Source of the DNA: Sulfurimonas sp.
Lineage (GTDB): Bacteria > Campylobacterota > Campylobacteria > Campylobacterales > Sulfurimonadaceae
Direction: 5' to 3'
Assembly (NCBI GenBank): GCA_028684815.1
Contig: JAQUFE010000006.1
Coordinates: 1-64,000, forward strand
Length of the DNA: 64,000 nucleotides
Shown: positions 20,181 to 29,787 of the stretch, in pieces
Layout: each line of letters begins with the position of its first letter
How positions within the stretch are numbered: position 1 is the stretch's first letter
Translations under genes and position numbers: made by a program
Notes under the pieces: generated by a model
Database searches by the model: none
The model's input: only the letters and a program-made list of their open reading frames with translations
What the model was told of the DNA's origin: nothing

Positions 20181-20877
20181 CAGTTTTTAAAATCCACTCA
20201 GAGAGTACTTCTAAATCCTTATCCTCTATTTTTTCAAAGGCAGGCATAACAGCACCCTTTGACCATTTTCCTTTACTTCCATTTTTAATACTTTGAATCA
20301 TCTCATCTTTATTTTTCGTAAATTTATTTGCTATACTTATAAAAGATGGTCCAACTTTTTTTATCTCAATACCGTGGCATCCTAAGCAACTGTTTTTAAT
20401 TGCTATCTTCTCACCAGGTGCAAGTGCATCAAAGGCTGCTTGTTTTTTCTCTATATTTGTTAGATTTTCTTGAGTATAGTGAGAAAACATATAAGAAGCT
20501 ACAGCTTTTGCTTCATCTTTTGTAAGTTTGTCTTTTTGAGATGGCATCAAACCATATCTCTCTAAACTATCTTTATCACAAAAAGATTTCTCAAAGGATG
20601 GGTTGAAAATATAGTCTGTTACAAACTCTATGGCTTTTAAAGTTCTCTGACTTTCATCTATGGGACTTACTAAACTATGCACATGAAATGATACTGCCAT
20701 AATCGGTGGAGCCAGTTCAGCATCTGAGATGATAGGAGGCATATTTATATCATGACAAGATGCACATTTTGACTCCAATAATTTTTTACCATCAAAATTT
20801 TGTTTTGTAGGATTCTCATCACATGCAGTTAAAATAAGTAATAAAATAAGTATAAAAATATTTTTTATCATAACCAA
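20164..20877 (-). CDS. Diheme c-type cytochrome lipoprotein
   Basis: CASCH and CLGCH heme motifs; lipobox LILTAC. Confidence 0.9.
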   Translation of the reverse strand: MVMIKNIFILILLLILTACDENPTKQNFDGKKLLESKCASCHDINMPPIISDAELAPPIMAVSFHVHSLVSPIDESQRTLKAIEFVTDYIFNPSFEKSFCDKDSLERYGLMPSQKDKLTKDEAKAVASYMFSHYTQENLTNIEKKQAAFDALAPGEKIAIKNSCLGCHGIEIKKVGPSFISIANKFTKNKDEMIQSIKNGSKGKWSKGAVMPAFEKIEDKDLEVLSEWILKTAKSHR

Positions 20878-20963
20878 ACCTTTTAAAAATTATAACATAT
20901 TATAATTTACTAAGAATTAAAACAAAGTAAAAATATATAAATAATCTTACTAACAAAATAAAG

Positions 20964-21002
20964 TCTTAAAAAGGTAGTTAACCTTTATAGATGTTTTTAA
21001 GA
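20964..21002 (+). promoter_or_regulatory. Candidate structured leader upstream of mgtE (TCTTAAAAA...TTTTTAAGA)
   Basis: Perfect 9-bp stem enclosing inner GGT/ACC pairing, about 85 bp before the mgtE start. Confidence 0.3.
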
Positions 21003-21087
21003 AGATGTTTAGTAAAAAAGTGATTAAAGCCCTAAAGGGCGCAAAATTGGATAAAATTCCAAACTTATTACTTTTTAAGGGAGATGT

Positions 21088-22431
21088 ATGAAGCATTTTA
21101 AAACAAGAATCCGTGAACTTTTGCTCTATAAAAACTTCAAAAAGCTCAGACGATTACTCGCAGAGCATGATTCATTTAAACTTGCTAGCCTTATAGAGAG
21201 TAAAAAAGATGAGAACGATATAATCCTCTTTAGGCTTTTAAACAGAACGCAAACAAAAGAGGTTTTTTCTCTTCTTTCTTATGATAAACAGTATGATATT
21301 ATAAAAAAATTAGGTCAAAACACTCATAAACTATCCATATTACTCAATGATATGGATCCAGATGATAGAACTGCCTTTTTTGAAGAACTTCCAGAAGAGA
21401 TAACACAAAAACTCATACAAGCACTCTCTCCTAAAGAGCAATCGATTGCCATAAAACTACTTGAGTATCCAGAGGATAGTATTGGGCGACTTATGACGCC
21501 AGAGTATGTTGCTATAAGACCTGAACACACGGTTGAAGAGGCTTTTGCTCATATACGAAAGTATGGAAGAGATTCTGAGACTTTAAATGTGATATATGTT
21601 GTTGATAAAAAGCGAAAACTCTTAGATGATTTGCGTATTAAAGAGCTTATACTCGCTCTGCCTACGCAAAAAGTCTCAGAACTTCTTGATTACCGATTTA
21701 TCGCCCTTAATGCGATGGATGACCAAGAAAAGGCCATCGCAACCTTTCAAGATTATGATAGAGTTGCACTTCCAGTTTTGAGAAAAGATGGTGTTCTCTT
21801 AGGAATAGTCTCTATTGATGACATCATGGACGTCGTAGAAGAAGAGTCAACCGAAGACTTCCATAAGTTTGGTTCTTTTTCAGAAGCCATTAGTAATCCA
21901 CTCAAAGAGAGAGTGTTTAATCTCTATAAAAAACGAATAGTTTGGCTTGTGGCACTTGTTTTTATGAATATTTTTTCAGGTGCAGCACTTGCTAATTTTG
22001 AAACTCTTATAGAGTCGATGGTAGCTTTGGTTTTCTTTTTACCACTTCTTATAGATAGTGGAGGAAATGCAGGCTCACAATCAGCGACGCTTATGATTCG
22101 TTCTTTAGCCATTGGAGATGTCAAACTAACTGACTGGTACAAGCTTATAGCAAAAGAGATAGGTGTGGCACTTCTTCTTGGAGGTACAATGGCATTAGCT
22201 GTTGGACTAGTGGCAAGTTTTAGAGCCCCTGAAGTTGTGTTTGTAGTGTGTACAACTATGGTTATCGTGGTTTTAGTTGGAAGTCTTATAGGCTTACTTC
22301 TACCATTTGTGTTTACAAAACTAAAGTTAGACCCAGCAACAGCGAGTGCTCCGCTTATCACATCGATCGCAGATATTAGTGGTGTGATAATTTATTTCTC
22401 TATTGCATCTTGGTATTTCGGGATTAAATAG
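21088..22431 (+). CDS. mgtE: Magnesium transporter MgtE
   Basis: MgtE N domain, CBS pair, TM region with SGGNAGSQSATLMIR and PATASAPLITSIADISG. Confidence 0.95.
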   Translation: MKHFKTRIRELLLYKNFKKLRRLLAEHDSFKLASLIESKKDENDIILFRLLNRTQTKEVFSLLSYDKQYDIIKKLGQNTHKLSILLNDMDPDDRTAFFEELPEEITQKLIQALSPKEQSIAIKLLEYPEDSIGRLMTPEYVAIRPEHTVEEAFAHIRKYGRDSETLNVIYVVDKKRKLLDDLRIKELILALPTQKVSELLDYRFIALNAMDDQEKAIATFQDYDRVALPVLRKDGVLLGIVSIDDIMDVVEEESTEDFHKFGSFSEAISNPLKERVFNLYKKRIVWLVALVFMNIFSGAALANFETLIESMVALVFFLPLLIDSGGNAGSQSATLMIRSLAIGDVKLTDWYKLIAKEIGVALLLGGTMALAVGLVASFRAPEVVFVVCTTMVIVVLVGSLIGLLLPFVFTKLKLDPATASAPLITSIADISGVIIYFSIASWYFGIK

Positions 22432-22480
22432 TAGTCGTTTTCCTTGGTTTAATTCCCAAGCTCTGAGAGTGTGAAACAAC

Positions 22481-22570
22481 CCGGAAGTTGAGGCTTCATC
22501 CTCGCCTTTTTGCGGGACTTATCGTGGAGAACGCCATTAGTTGGCGTTCCTAAAAGTTCCACTTCCAGAA
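22481..22570 (-). repeat. Dispersed repeat family 2, copy 1 (core AGGAACGCCAACTAATGGCGTTCTCCACGAT on minus strand)
   Basis: Core shared with 28486..28516; internal hairpin AACGCCA-TTAGT-TGGCGTT; bounded by CCGGAAGT/ACTTCCAG. Confidence 0.65.
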
Positions 22571-22576
22571 GAAAAT

Positions 22577-22820
22577 TATAGTTGAACTCTCTGATTAATC
22601 TATAAATTAGATTCCGTGTCAAGCACGGAATGACGGGACATGTGTCAAGCACAAAATGACGGGACATGTGTCAAGCACAAAATGACGGGACATGTGTCAA
22701 GCACAAAATGACGGGATACGCGTCATCTTGAATAAGATTCCGTGTCAAGCACGGAATGACGGGACACTCGTCATCCTGAACTTGATTCAGGATCCAACTT
22801 AATAATTGTTCAGAGCAAAC
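22577..22820 (+). repeat. Composite hairpin element copy A
   Basis: Hairpins ATTCCGTG-TCAAG-CACGGAAT at 22611 and 22738, ATCCTGAA-CTTGA-TTCAGGAT at 22773, three tandem 26-bp units 22635-22712; same outer sequences as copies B and C. Confidence 0.9.
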
Positions 22821-22830
22821 AGTTATTTCA

Positions 22831-22860
22831 CACTTTCCTAGCTAAGGAGCTAGGAAAGTG
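22831..22860. terminator. Hairpin downstream of metE (CACTTTCCTAGCT-AAGG-AGCTAGGAAAGTG)
   Basis: Perfect 13-bp stem, 4-nt loop, just past the metE stop. Confidence 0.7.
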
Positions 22861-22866
22861 TTGTGC

Positions 22867-25146
22867 TTAGATATTAAGCTCATCTCTTACTAGATGAACG
22901 GCTTTTACCATGTTTATAAGACTTGGCTTTACCTCTTCGTATTTTCTAGTTTTTAGGCCGCAATCAGGATTTATCCATAATTGCTCTTTTGGTAGAACTT
23001 CAAGAAGCAGTTTTATCTGCTTTACAATCTCTTCTACACTAGGTATTCTTGGACTATGAATATCATAAACACCAGGACCAACTTCTTGCTTATAACCATA
23101 CTCTTTAAAAATCTTTAGCAGCTCATTCCCACTTCTTGCAGTCTCTATGGAGATAACATCTGCATCCATAGCTTCTATGGTTTTTATAATATCGTTAAAC
23201 TCACTATAACACATGTGAGTGTGGATTTGTGTCTCTTTTTTTGCTGAACTTACCGCTATTTTAAAGTCTCGCACTGCCCACTCTTCATAGATTTTTATCT
23301 TTTTCTCTCTTAGTGGATAACCCTCTTTAAAAGCTGCTTCATCAACTTGTATGATTTTTATGCCAGCTTTTTGCAAGTCATCTATCTTATCGCTAAGTGC
23401 AACTGCAATCTGCTTTGAGACTTCATCTCTTGGCTTATCATCTCTAACAAATGACCAGTTTAAGATTGTGACAGGACCAGTTAGCATCCCTTTCATTATC
23501 TTGTTTGTTTTACTTTGAGCATAAGTTATCCAATCAACAGTCATAGGTTTAGGCCTGCTAATATCGCCATAGATAAAAGGCGGTTTTACACACCTGCTAC
23601 CGTAACTTTGAACCCAGCCGTTTTGAGAAAAACCATAACCTTTTAATTGCTCACCAAAATACTCAACCATGTCGTTTCTCTCAGGCTCGCCATGAACTAA
23701 AACCTCGATGCCACACTCTTCTTGAAAAGTTATACACTCATCTATGTAGGCTTTCATAACGCTCTCATAAGTCTCTTTTGTGATGGCAGAATTTTTAAAC
23801 TTACCTCTTGCTTCTCTTAACTCTGTAGTTTGCGGAAATGAACCAATAGTAGTTATGGCTAAATCTTTATAACCTAAAAGCTCTTTTTGGAGTTTTATCC
23901 TCTCTTCATAAGCGCCATCTCTTTGAAGTTTTTCTATATTTGAGACTCTTTTAGTAACTGCTTTATCATGAATAATAGTTGAAGTTTTTCTATCTTCGTT
24001 GGCTTTTATGTTTGCATCTAAAAGAAGTAACTCTTGCTTATTTAAACCCTCTTTAGAGCTAAAAAACAGTTTAGATATAAGAGAGAGTTCATCTAGTTTC
24101 TCTTTTGCAAAACTCAGCCAATTTTTAATCTTTGCATCTAGTTTTTCTTCATACTCTAGTGTAAAAGGAGTGTGCAAAAGACTACAAGAAGTGCTTATGA
24201 TGATGTTTTGTTTTGATACCTCTTGTGCTATTTTTTGAAGCAAAGCATCTGTTTTAACAATGTCATTTTTCCAGATATTTCTACCATCAACAACTCCAGC
24301 TATAAGTTTTTTTGAACTATTCTCTATTAGCTTTAGTGACTCGAAGTTAGCATCTCCATATAAAAAGTCAAGACCAATCCCCCAAATGGGAGTATTTACA
24401 AGCACTCTAGTTGCCTCATTTGAGTGTTCAAAGTAAGTTGTAACTACTATGTTTATATTTTTGCTGACATTTGCTAGTGCGTCATAAGTTGGTTTTATAA
24501 GACTTAGAACTTTTACATCGTTATCTTTTGCAAAGATAGGCTCATCAATCTGCAGAGTGATGTTCTCATCAAGCTTTGAAATCACTTGCAAAAGCTCTTT
24601 ATATATAGGAAGGATTTTGCTTAAAAACTCGTAACTATCTTTAGCATCTACTCTTTTTGAAAGCCCTAAAAATGTGATAGGTCCTATGATATTTATCTTT
24701 GTTTTGATGCCAAGTTTTTTTGCTTGTTTATACTCATCTATAATTTTTGAAGCATCAAGTTTGTACTCATCATCGCTTGAGAGTTCAGGAACTATATAGT
24801 GGTAGTTTGTGTTAAACCACTTTGTCATCTCCATAGCCACACTACTCTTTGTGCCTCTAGCCATTGCAAAATAAAGTTCTTCGCCTTTTAATTCGCAAAA
24901 TCTCTTAGGGATAGCACCTAACATAAAAGCCGTATCTAACATGTTGTCATAGAGTGAAAAATCATTTGAGCTGATAAAGTCTATCTTTGCATCTCTTTGG
25001 TATTTCCAGTGTCTTTTCTTTAACTCAAATGCAACTTTAACTACATTTTCAAATGAGCAATTTTTTGCCCAAAAACTCTCTAAAACTCTTTTTAGCTCTC
25101 TTTGTTCTCCAATCCTTGGAAAACCTACTATGTAATTTTTTTGCAT
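22867..25146 (-). CDS. metE: Cobalamin-independent methionine synthase
   Basis: Full-length MetE with GFPRIGEQRELK, GMLTGPVTILNWSFVRDD, WINPDCGLKTR. Confidence 0.97.
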   Translation of the reverse strand: MQKNYIVGFPRIGEQRELKRVLESFWAKNCSFENVVKVAFELKKRHWKYQRDAKIDFISSNDFSLYDNMLDTAFMLGAIPKRFCELKGEELYFAMARGTKSSVAMEMTKWFNTNYHYIVPELSSDDEYKLDASKIIDEYKQAKKLGIKTKINIIGPITFLGLSKRVDAKDSYEFLSKILPIYKELLQVISKLDENITLQIDEPIFAKDNDVKVLSLIKPTYDALANVSKNINIVVTTYFEHSNEATRVLVNTPIWGIGLDFLYGDANFESLKLIENSSKKLIAGVVDGRNIWKNDIVKTDALLQKIAQEVSKQNIIISTSCSLLHTPFTLEYEEKLDAKIKNWLSFAKEKLDELSLISKLFFSSKEGLNKQELLLLDANIKANEDRKTSTIIHDKAVTKRVSNIEKLQRDGAYEERIKLQKELLGYKDLAITTIGSFPQTTELREARGKFKNSAITKETYESVMKAYIDECITFQEECGIEVLVHGEPERNDMVEYFGEQLKGYGFSQNGWVQSYGSRCVKPPFIYGDISRPKPMTVDWITYAQSKTNKIMKGMLTGPVTILNWSFVRDDKPRDEVSKQIAVALSDKIDDLQKAGIKIIQVDEAAFKEGYPLREKKIKIYEEWAVRDFKIAVSSAKKETQIHTHMCYSEFNDIIKTIEAMDADVISIETARSGNELLKIFKEYGYKQEVGPGVYDIHSPRIPSVEEIVKQIKLLLEVLPKEQLWINPDCGLKTRKYEEVKPSLINMVKAVHLVRDELNI

Positions 25147-25465
25147 TACAATATCCTTTGATATATTTATAATTTTTATATTTGTTGTGAAGTATTAAAG
25201 GATATTAAAGAGGAGGGTGTATGCCAGATCTGCGAAACGCAAAACATGGTGTGTAGTATTTGCATCTAGGGATAAAAACATTAAACAAAAGTATCAATCT
25301 AGTTTTTATCTTGAAGAAACAGTTGCAATGACAAGGTTTAGAGTTTATAAGAGTCTTCACACTTCTTCCTAGTTTGAAATTTGGATAATTATAGCACAGC
25401 TTATAAAACTTTGAGCTACATTTAGATAAAATGCGAAAAATTAACTATATATATAAAGGCAGATA

Positions 25466-26086
25466 ATGCTTAAAGTCGCACTTCCAAAGGGTCGTATCGC
25501 TAAAGAGACTTTAGAGATATTTGAGACTATTTTTGGTGAGAGTTTCAAGTTTGATGATAGAAAACTCATCCTAGATACTCCAAACTTTCGTTTTTTACTC
25601 GTTAGAAATCAAGATGTAGCTACCTATGTTTACCATCAAGCAGCAGATATTGGTGTTGTAGGTCTTGACACGCTTGAAGAGCAAGGACTTGATGTTATTC
25701 GTCTGCTTGACTTAAAACGAGGTATCTGTAAAGTATCTATCGGCATGAAAAAGGGCGAAAAACTTGACCTTGACAAGCCAGATATCAAAGTGGCATCTAA
25801 GATGGTAAACATCACAAAACGCTACTTTGAAGAGCGTGCAGTCTCAGTTGATATCATAAAACTTTATGGCTCTATAGAACTAGCTCCAATCATCGGACTT
25901 GCTGATATGATAGTTGATGTGGTGGAGACTGGTGCTACGATGAAGCAAAATGGCTTAGAAGTAGTAGAAGATATCATGACATCTTCAACTTATCTCATAG
26001 CAAATAAAAACTCATATATCTCCAAAAAAGATGAAGTGCTAGGCATCTACGAAAAGATTAACAAAATCATAAAAGCAGAAAACTAA
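25466..26086 (+). CDS. hisG: ATP phosphoribosyltransferase, short (HisZ-dependent) form
   Basis: 206 aa, LKVALPKGRIAKETLE, IVDVVETGATMKQNGL. Confidence 0.95.
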   Translation: MLKVALPKGRIAKETLEIFETIFGESFKFDDRKLILDTPNFRFLLVRNQDVATYVYHQAADIGVVGLDTLEEQGLDVIRLLDLKRGICKVSIGMKKGEKLDLDKPDIKVASKMVNITKRYFEERAVSVDIIKLYGSIELAPIIGLADMIVDVVETGATMKQNGLEVVEDIMTSSTYLIANKNSYISKKDEVLGIYEKINKIIKAEN

Positions 26087-26087
26087 T

Positions 26088-26783
26088 ATGACAAACTTAG
26101 ACCTCTACGCAAAAGCAGAGCATCTTCTAGGCATAGAAGAAGCTACAGAAGCACTTTATGACCTCTACCGCTCAGAACTTGACTCCTACAAAATCAAAAC
26201 ACTTTTAGATATTGGCTGTGGTCGTGGCGGTTTTATGAAGAGAATGATAAGTGATGGAGTTAAGTGTAAGGGCATAGACCTTAGTTCTGTGATGGTTGAA
26301 GAGTGCAAGTCTAGTTCTTTAGATGCACAGCACATAGACATTAGCCAAGCAGAGGGAAGTTACGATGCAGCAGTGGCTATCTTTGATGTTTTAAACTTTT
26401 TAAACCATGATGAACTTATAGAGTTTTTAGAAGCAGTCTCACTTAGACTCAACGATGATGGCATCTTTATAGCTGATATAAACACACTTTACGGCTTTAG
26501 CGATGTGGCTGAGGGAACTATGAGTGCAGAGAACGAAAAAGAGTTTTTAGTAGTAGATGCAGAGTTTGCGAATGATGAACTACACACAAAATTTACTCTT
26601 TTTCTCAAAGAGAATGAAGAAAAATCTGGTGATAAATATATAAAACACCAAGACACAATAGTTCAGTATTTTCACAAGATAAAAACATTTCAAAATTTAA
26701 ATGGCTTAAAGCTTATAGACAAACAAACATTTTCACTCTATGACACAAAAGACAAAACTCTACTTATCTTTAAAAAGAGATAG
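26088..26783 (+). CDS. SAM-dependent class I methyltransferase
   Basis: LLDIGCGRGGFMKRM motif I. Confidence 0.85.
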   Translation: MTNLDLYAKAEHLLGIEEATEALYDLYRSELDSYKIKTLLDIGCGRGGFMKRMISDGVKCKGIDLSSVMVEECKSSSLDAQHIDISQAEGSYDAAVAIFDVLNFLNHDELIEFLEAVSLRLNDDGIFIADINTLYGFSDVAEGTMSAENEKEFLVVDAEFANDELHTKFTLFLKENEEKSGDKYIKHQDTIVQYFHKIKTFQNLNGLKLIDKQTFSLYDTKDKTLLIFKKR

Positions 26784-26784
26784 C

Positions 26785-26975
26785 TGAATGTTCTGAGCAA
26801 TTATTAAGTTGGATCCTGAATCAAGTTCAGGATGACAGCTTGCTTTTTTGGAATGACATCTTGTTTGTTCAGGATGACGCGTATCCTGTCATTTTGTGCT
26901 TGACACATGTCTCGTCATTCCGTGCTTGACACGGAATCTAGTTTAAAGATTAATCAGAGTGTTCAGTTATTATAA
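26785..26975 (-). repeat. Composite hairpin element copy B (inverted relative to copy A)
   Basis: Reverse complement matches copy A ends (TCTGATTAATCTTTAAACTAGATTCCG... ...GGATCCAACTTAATAATTG); perfect hairpins at 26813 and 26917. Confidence 0.9.
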
Positions 26976-26986
26976 AGGAGCCAGTT

Positions 26987-27316
26987 ATGGAAGGAAACAT
27001 AGTTGTAACGTATAGAATTTTATGCGAATCAGATCTAAACACAAGCATCAAACTTCAAGAACTACTTTTAAATGAAAAAATATCTAAAGCGATTAAGAGC
27101 GAATTTGCCAAAGGTTTGAGAAATATTGAATTAGTAACAGAAGACAAAGATGCAACTCTTGTGGTTGAGACTGCAAAAGAACTTTATAGTTTTGAAGTTT
27201 TAAAAGATGATTTTGCTGATATTTTAGTTTTAGCAGAAGAAAATGCTATCTCAAGAAAGTTATTTAAAAAAGATTGTTCTCGTGTGGAGTTGGTCGATAT
27301 TGAAACAATCATATAG
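26987..27316 (+). CDS. Hypothetical protein
   Basis: Intact ORF with RBS AAAGGAG. Confidence 0.6.
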   Translation: MEGNIVVTYRILCESDLNTSIKLQELLLNEKISKAIKSEFAKGLRNIELVTEDKDATLVVETAKELYSFEVLKDDFADILVLAEENAISRKLFKKDCSRVELVDIETII

Positions 27317-27719
27317 TTTTTTTCTTCTTTTACTCCTCTTTTTTCAAGGCTGTAGTGATAGTGCAATGGTAAATGTCTTTGATGAAAAAATCGCAAAAGA
27401 GGAGATAAGTTGTTTAAAACTTGTTGTCTTTGACAAAGATGTTAAAGAAACACTCCAAGAATTATATAGTTTTGATGAGAGTTGTGATGTTTTACTTGAA
27501 GTATCACTAAAATCCTCAATCACATGTAACTCAAACCAAAATGTAGATAAAAAAATCCTCTCAAACTTTCCATCAAGCTATCTTCGGATGCAGCTCTACA
27601 AAGGTAAAACACTCTTCTTTAGTTACTATATAGACTTAAAAGAGAGTGTAAGTAAAAAAGATGTAAAAAATGCCTTTTTAAGAGTGCAAAAAGAACTAAA
27701 CTTTAAAGAAAAACAGTAA
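27300..27719 (+). CDS. Hypothetical lipoprotein
   Basis: Likely TTG start; hydrophobic stretch then lipobox FFQGC. Confidence 0.6.
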   Translation: MKQSYSFFLLLLLFFQGCSDSAMVNVFDEKIAKEEISCLKLVVFDKDVKETLQELYSFDESCDVLLEVSLKSSITCNSNQNVDKKILSNFPSSYLRMQLYKGKTLFFSYYIDLKESVSKKDVKNAFLRVQKELNFKEKQ

Positions 27720-28387
27720 TGAAACTATGCAAAATCTGTAGCGCATCTACAGCACTTATAGAAAATCAAAAAACAGATAAACTCTACCATAGATGCACAG
27801 AATGTGACTATATCTTTATGGATGAACGATTTTTTGTAGATGAGACTCGTGAGAGACTTCACTATGATAAGCACCACAACAACTTTGCTTGCCATGGATA
27901 TGTTGAGATGTTTGAGGCTCTTATAGATGAGTTTGTACCTTTAGGTGAGATAGAAGATGCACTTGATTTTGGCTGTGGTGAGGGCGAAGTTTTACCTATA
28001 TTAATAGAGAGAAATGGTGTTAGATGCGATAGATATGACCTCTTTTACTTTCCACAAAAAGTCTATAAAGATAAGAGTTATGATTTGATAGTCTCTACTG
28101 AAGTTATAGAGCATCTTGAGAGTCCACTAGAAGTTTTACAAGAGCTTAGCTCGCATCTAAAAGAGGGCGCTTATCTACTTCTTATGACGCGATTTCACCC
28201 GCAAAATGATGAGAAATTTTTAGAGTGGTTTTACATAAGAGATGTAACCCATATAGGCTTTTTCTCACTTAAAACATTTGAGCATCTAGCATCTAAGCTC
28301 TCTTTGGAGATAGTAAAACACAACTCTAAAAATACTATACTTTTTAAAAAAGTATCTCGGACCTCCGAACTTGTTAAGAGCACTTAG
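27719..28387 (+). CDS. Class I SAM methyltransferase with N-terminal Cys cluster
   Basis: CKICSA...CTECDYIF and ALDFGCGEGEVLPIL. Confidence 0.85.
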   Translation: MKLCKICSASTALIENQKTDKLYHRCTECDYIFMDERFFVDETRERLHYDKHHNNFACHGYVEMFEALIDEFVPLGEIEDALDFGCGEGEVLPILIERNGVRCDRYDLFYFPQKVYKDKSYDLIVSTEVIEHLESPLEVLQELSSHLKEGAYLLLMTRFHPQNDEKFLEWFYIRDVTHIGFFSLKTFEHLASKLSLEIVKHNSKNTILFKKVSRTSELVKST

Positions 28388-28485
28388 ACTTTAATGTTGC
28401 ACTAGCCTCGAACAAGTCTGAGGTTCCAAAAGTCTTGTTAAGTTTAAAAGTTACATTAAGAAATCTTAACGGAACCGCGAACTCT

Positions 28486-28516
28486 AGGAATGCTAACCAA
28501 TGGCAATCTCCACGAT
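28486..28516 (+). repeat. Dispersed repeat family 2, copy 2 (AGGAATGCTAACCAATGGCAATCTCCACGAT)
   Basis: Close match to the reverse complement of 22519-22552. Confidence 0.6.
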
Positions 28517-28571
28517 GTTTCGGGGAGATTAGGCTTTTAAGTTGAGCTAACTTTGAGTGAGTTTGAAGTTT

Positions 28572-29693
28572 TTAGGTAGTAGGGATGAGAGTTATCTCAG
28601 TAATCTCACTACTAGCACCCAGACGCATAGGTGGTCCCCAAAATCCTGTGCCTTTGTTTACATAGATTTGTAACTCATCGTTGTGTTGATGGAGTCCACT
28701 TATATAAGGCTGTTGTAGTTTTACTAAAAACATAAAAGGGAAAAGCTGTCCTCCATGCGTGTGACCACTTAGCATCAAATCTACACTATGGGTTACTTCA
28801 TCTATATATCGTGGTTGATGTGCTAAAAGAACTGTAGGTGACTCTTTTAGAGCACTTAGCGCTTTGTTGATATCTGGCAAATAGGTATTGGTTCTATATC
28901 CAAAAACATCATAAACTCCAGCTAAGTTAAAGCCCTCATCTTCATCGCCAATATATACATTTTCATTCTCTAAAACTCTGATGTTAAGCTCTTTTAGGGT
29001 TTCTATAATTTTGGAGATATCGTGAAAATACTCATGATTTCCAGCCACAAAAAAAGTCCCATAAGTAGATTTTAGATGCCCAAGCTCTGCTAAAATATCT
29101 CTAGCTCTACTAATCTCAATATCTACCAAATCCCCAGTAATAACTACTAAATCAACTCTTAGTGCATTTACTCTTTGCACCATATCTCTTATAAAAGCTC
29201 TGTCAATAAGTCCGCCTATGTGGATGTCGCTGAGTTGAGCTATTTTGTAAGACTTTTTGAGTTTTTTTATCTCTACATCTACTTTTTCAAGCTTAATATC
29301 ACTTGCATTGTAGATGGACTTTGCACTTAGAGTAGATGCAAGAGCTAGTGAAGAGATATCGAGTGAGCGCTTGAAAAAATCTCTTCTTTTTTTTGAGACT
29401 TTAGTTTTTTTAAGAATAATCCTTGATATATCATAAATAATAGCAGTACAAAAGAGCAAAAAAAGCACACCAATAGGAAGTGAGAACAAAAAGTAAAGCC
29501 AATTTGGAAAATCTACATAGTAGCGACCTGACATGTAGCCAATAATGCCAAAAAAGTTTACAAACAAAAAGATTCTAAAGTAAAACTTTTGCGTCGGTTT
29601 TATATCAAGAAAAGCTATAAATCTTCTAGAAATATAGATGTGCAGAAGTATAAAAACACCTAAAAAGGCAACAAAAAATAGTAATGGATTCAT
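28572..29693 (-). CDS. Membrane-anchored calcineurin-like metallophosphoesterase
   Basis: QLSDIHIGG, ITGDLVD, GNHEYF, LSGHTHGGQLFP. Confidence 0.92.
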   Translation of the reverse strand: MNPLLFFVAFLGVFILLHIYISRRFIAFLDIKPTQKFYFRIFLFVNFFGIIGYMSGRYYVDFPNWLYFLFSLPIGVLFLLFCTAIIYDISRIILKKTKVSKKRRDFFKRSLDISSLALASTLSAKSIYNASDIKLEKVDVEIKKLKKSYKIAQLSDIHIGGLIDRAFIRDMVQRVNALRVDLVVITGDLVDIEISRARDILAELGHLKSTYGTFFVAGNHEYFHDISKIIETLKELNIRVLENENVYIGDEDEGFNLAGVYDVFGYRTNTYLPDINKALSALKESPTVLLAHQPRYIDEVTHSVDLMLSGHTHGGQLFPFMFLVKLQQPYISGLHQHNDELQIYVNKGTGFWGPPMRLGASSEITEITLIPTT

Positions 29694-29787
29694 GTTTGAA
29701 GTATAGCAAAGAAAACTAAACTACGAAGTTTAATAGGAATTTATAATTCACAGATATAATTCTACAAACACATCAAGGAGAATCAAT

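Noticed and set aside
21924-22361. Antisense ORF opposite mgtE (and similar shadow ORFs such as 13676..13993, 16944..17246, 37293..37583)
   Set aside because: Low-complexity products fully opposite well-supported genes, with no independent start signals.
22449-22667. 72-aa ORF
   Set aside because: Lies entirely in repeat family 2 and element copy A; contains the same VIPCLTRNL translation.
25147-25400. Cobalamin or SAM-I riboswitch before metE
   Set aside because: The B12-box and SAM-I core motifs were not found by eye; left as an unassigned leader.
25466-26086. Short HisG (206 aa) as a truncated gene
   Set aside because: This is the normal HisZ-dependent short form.
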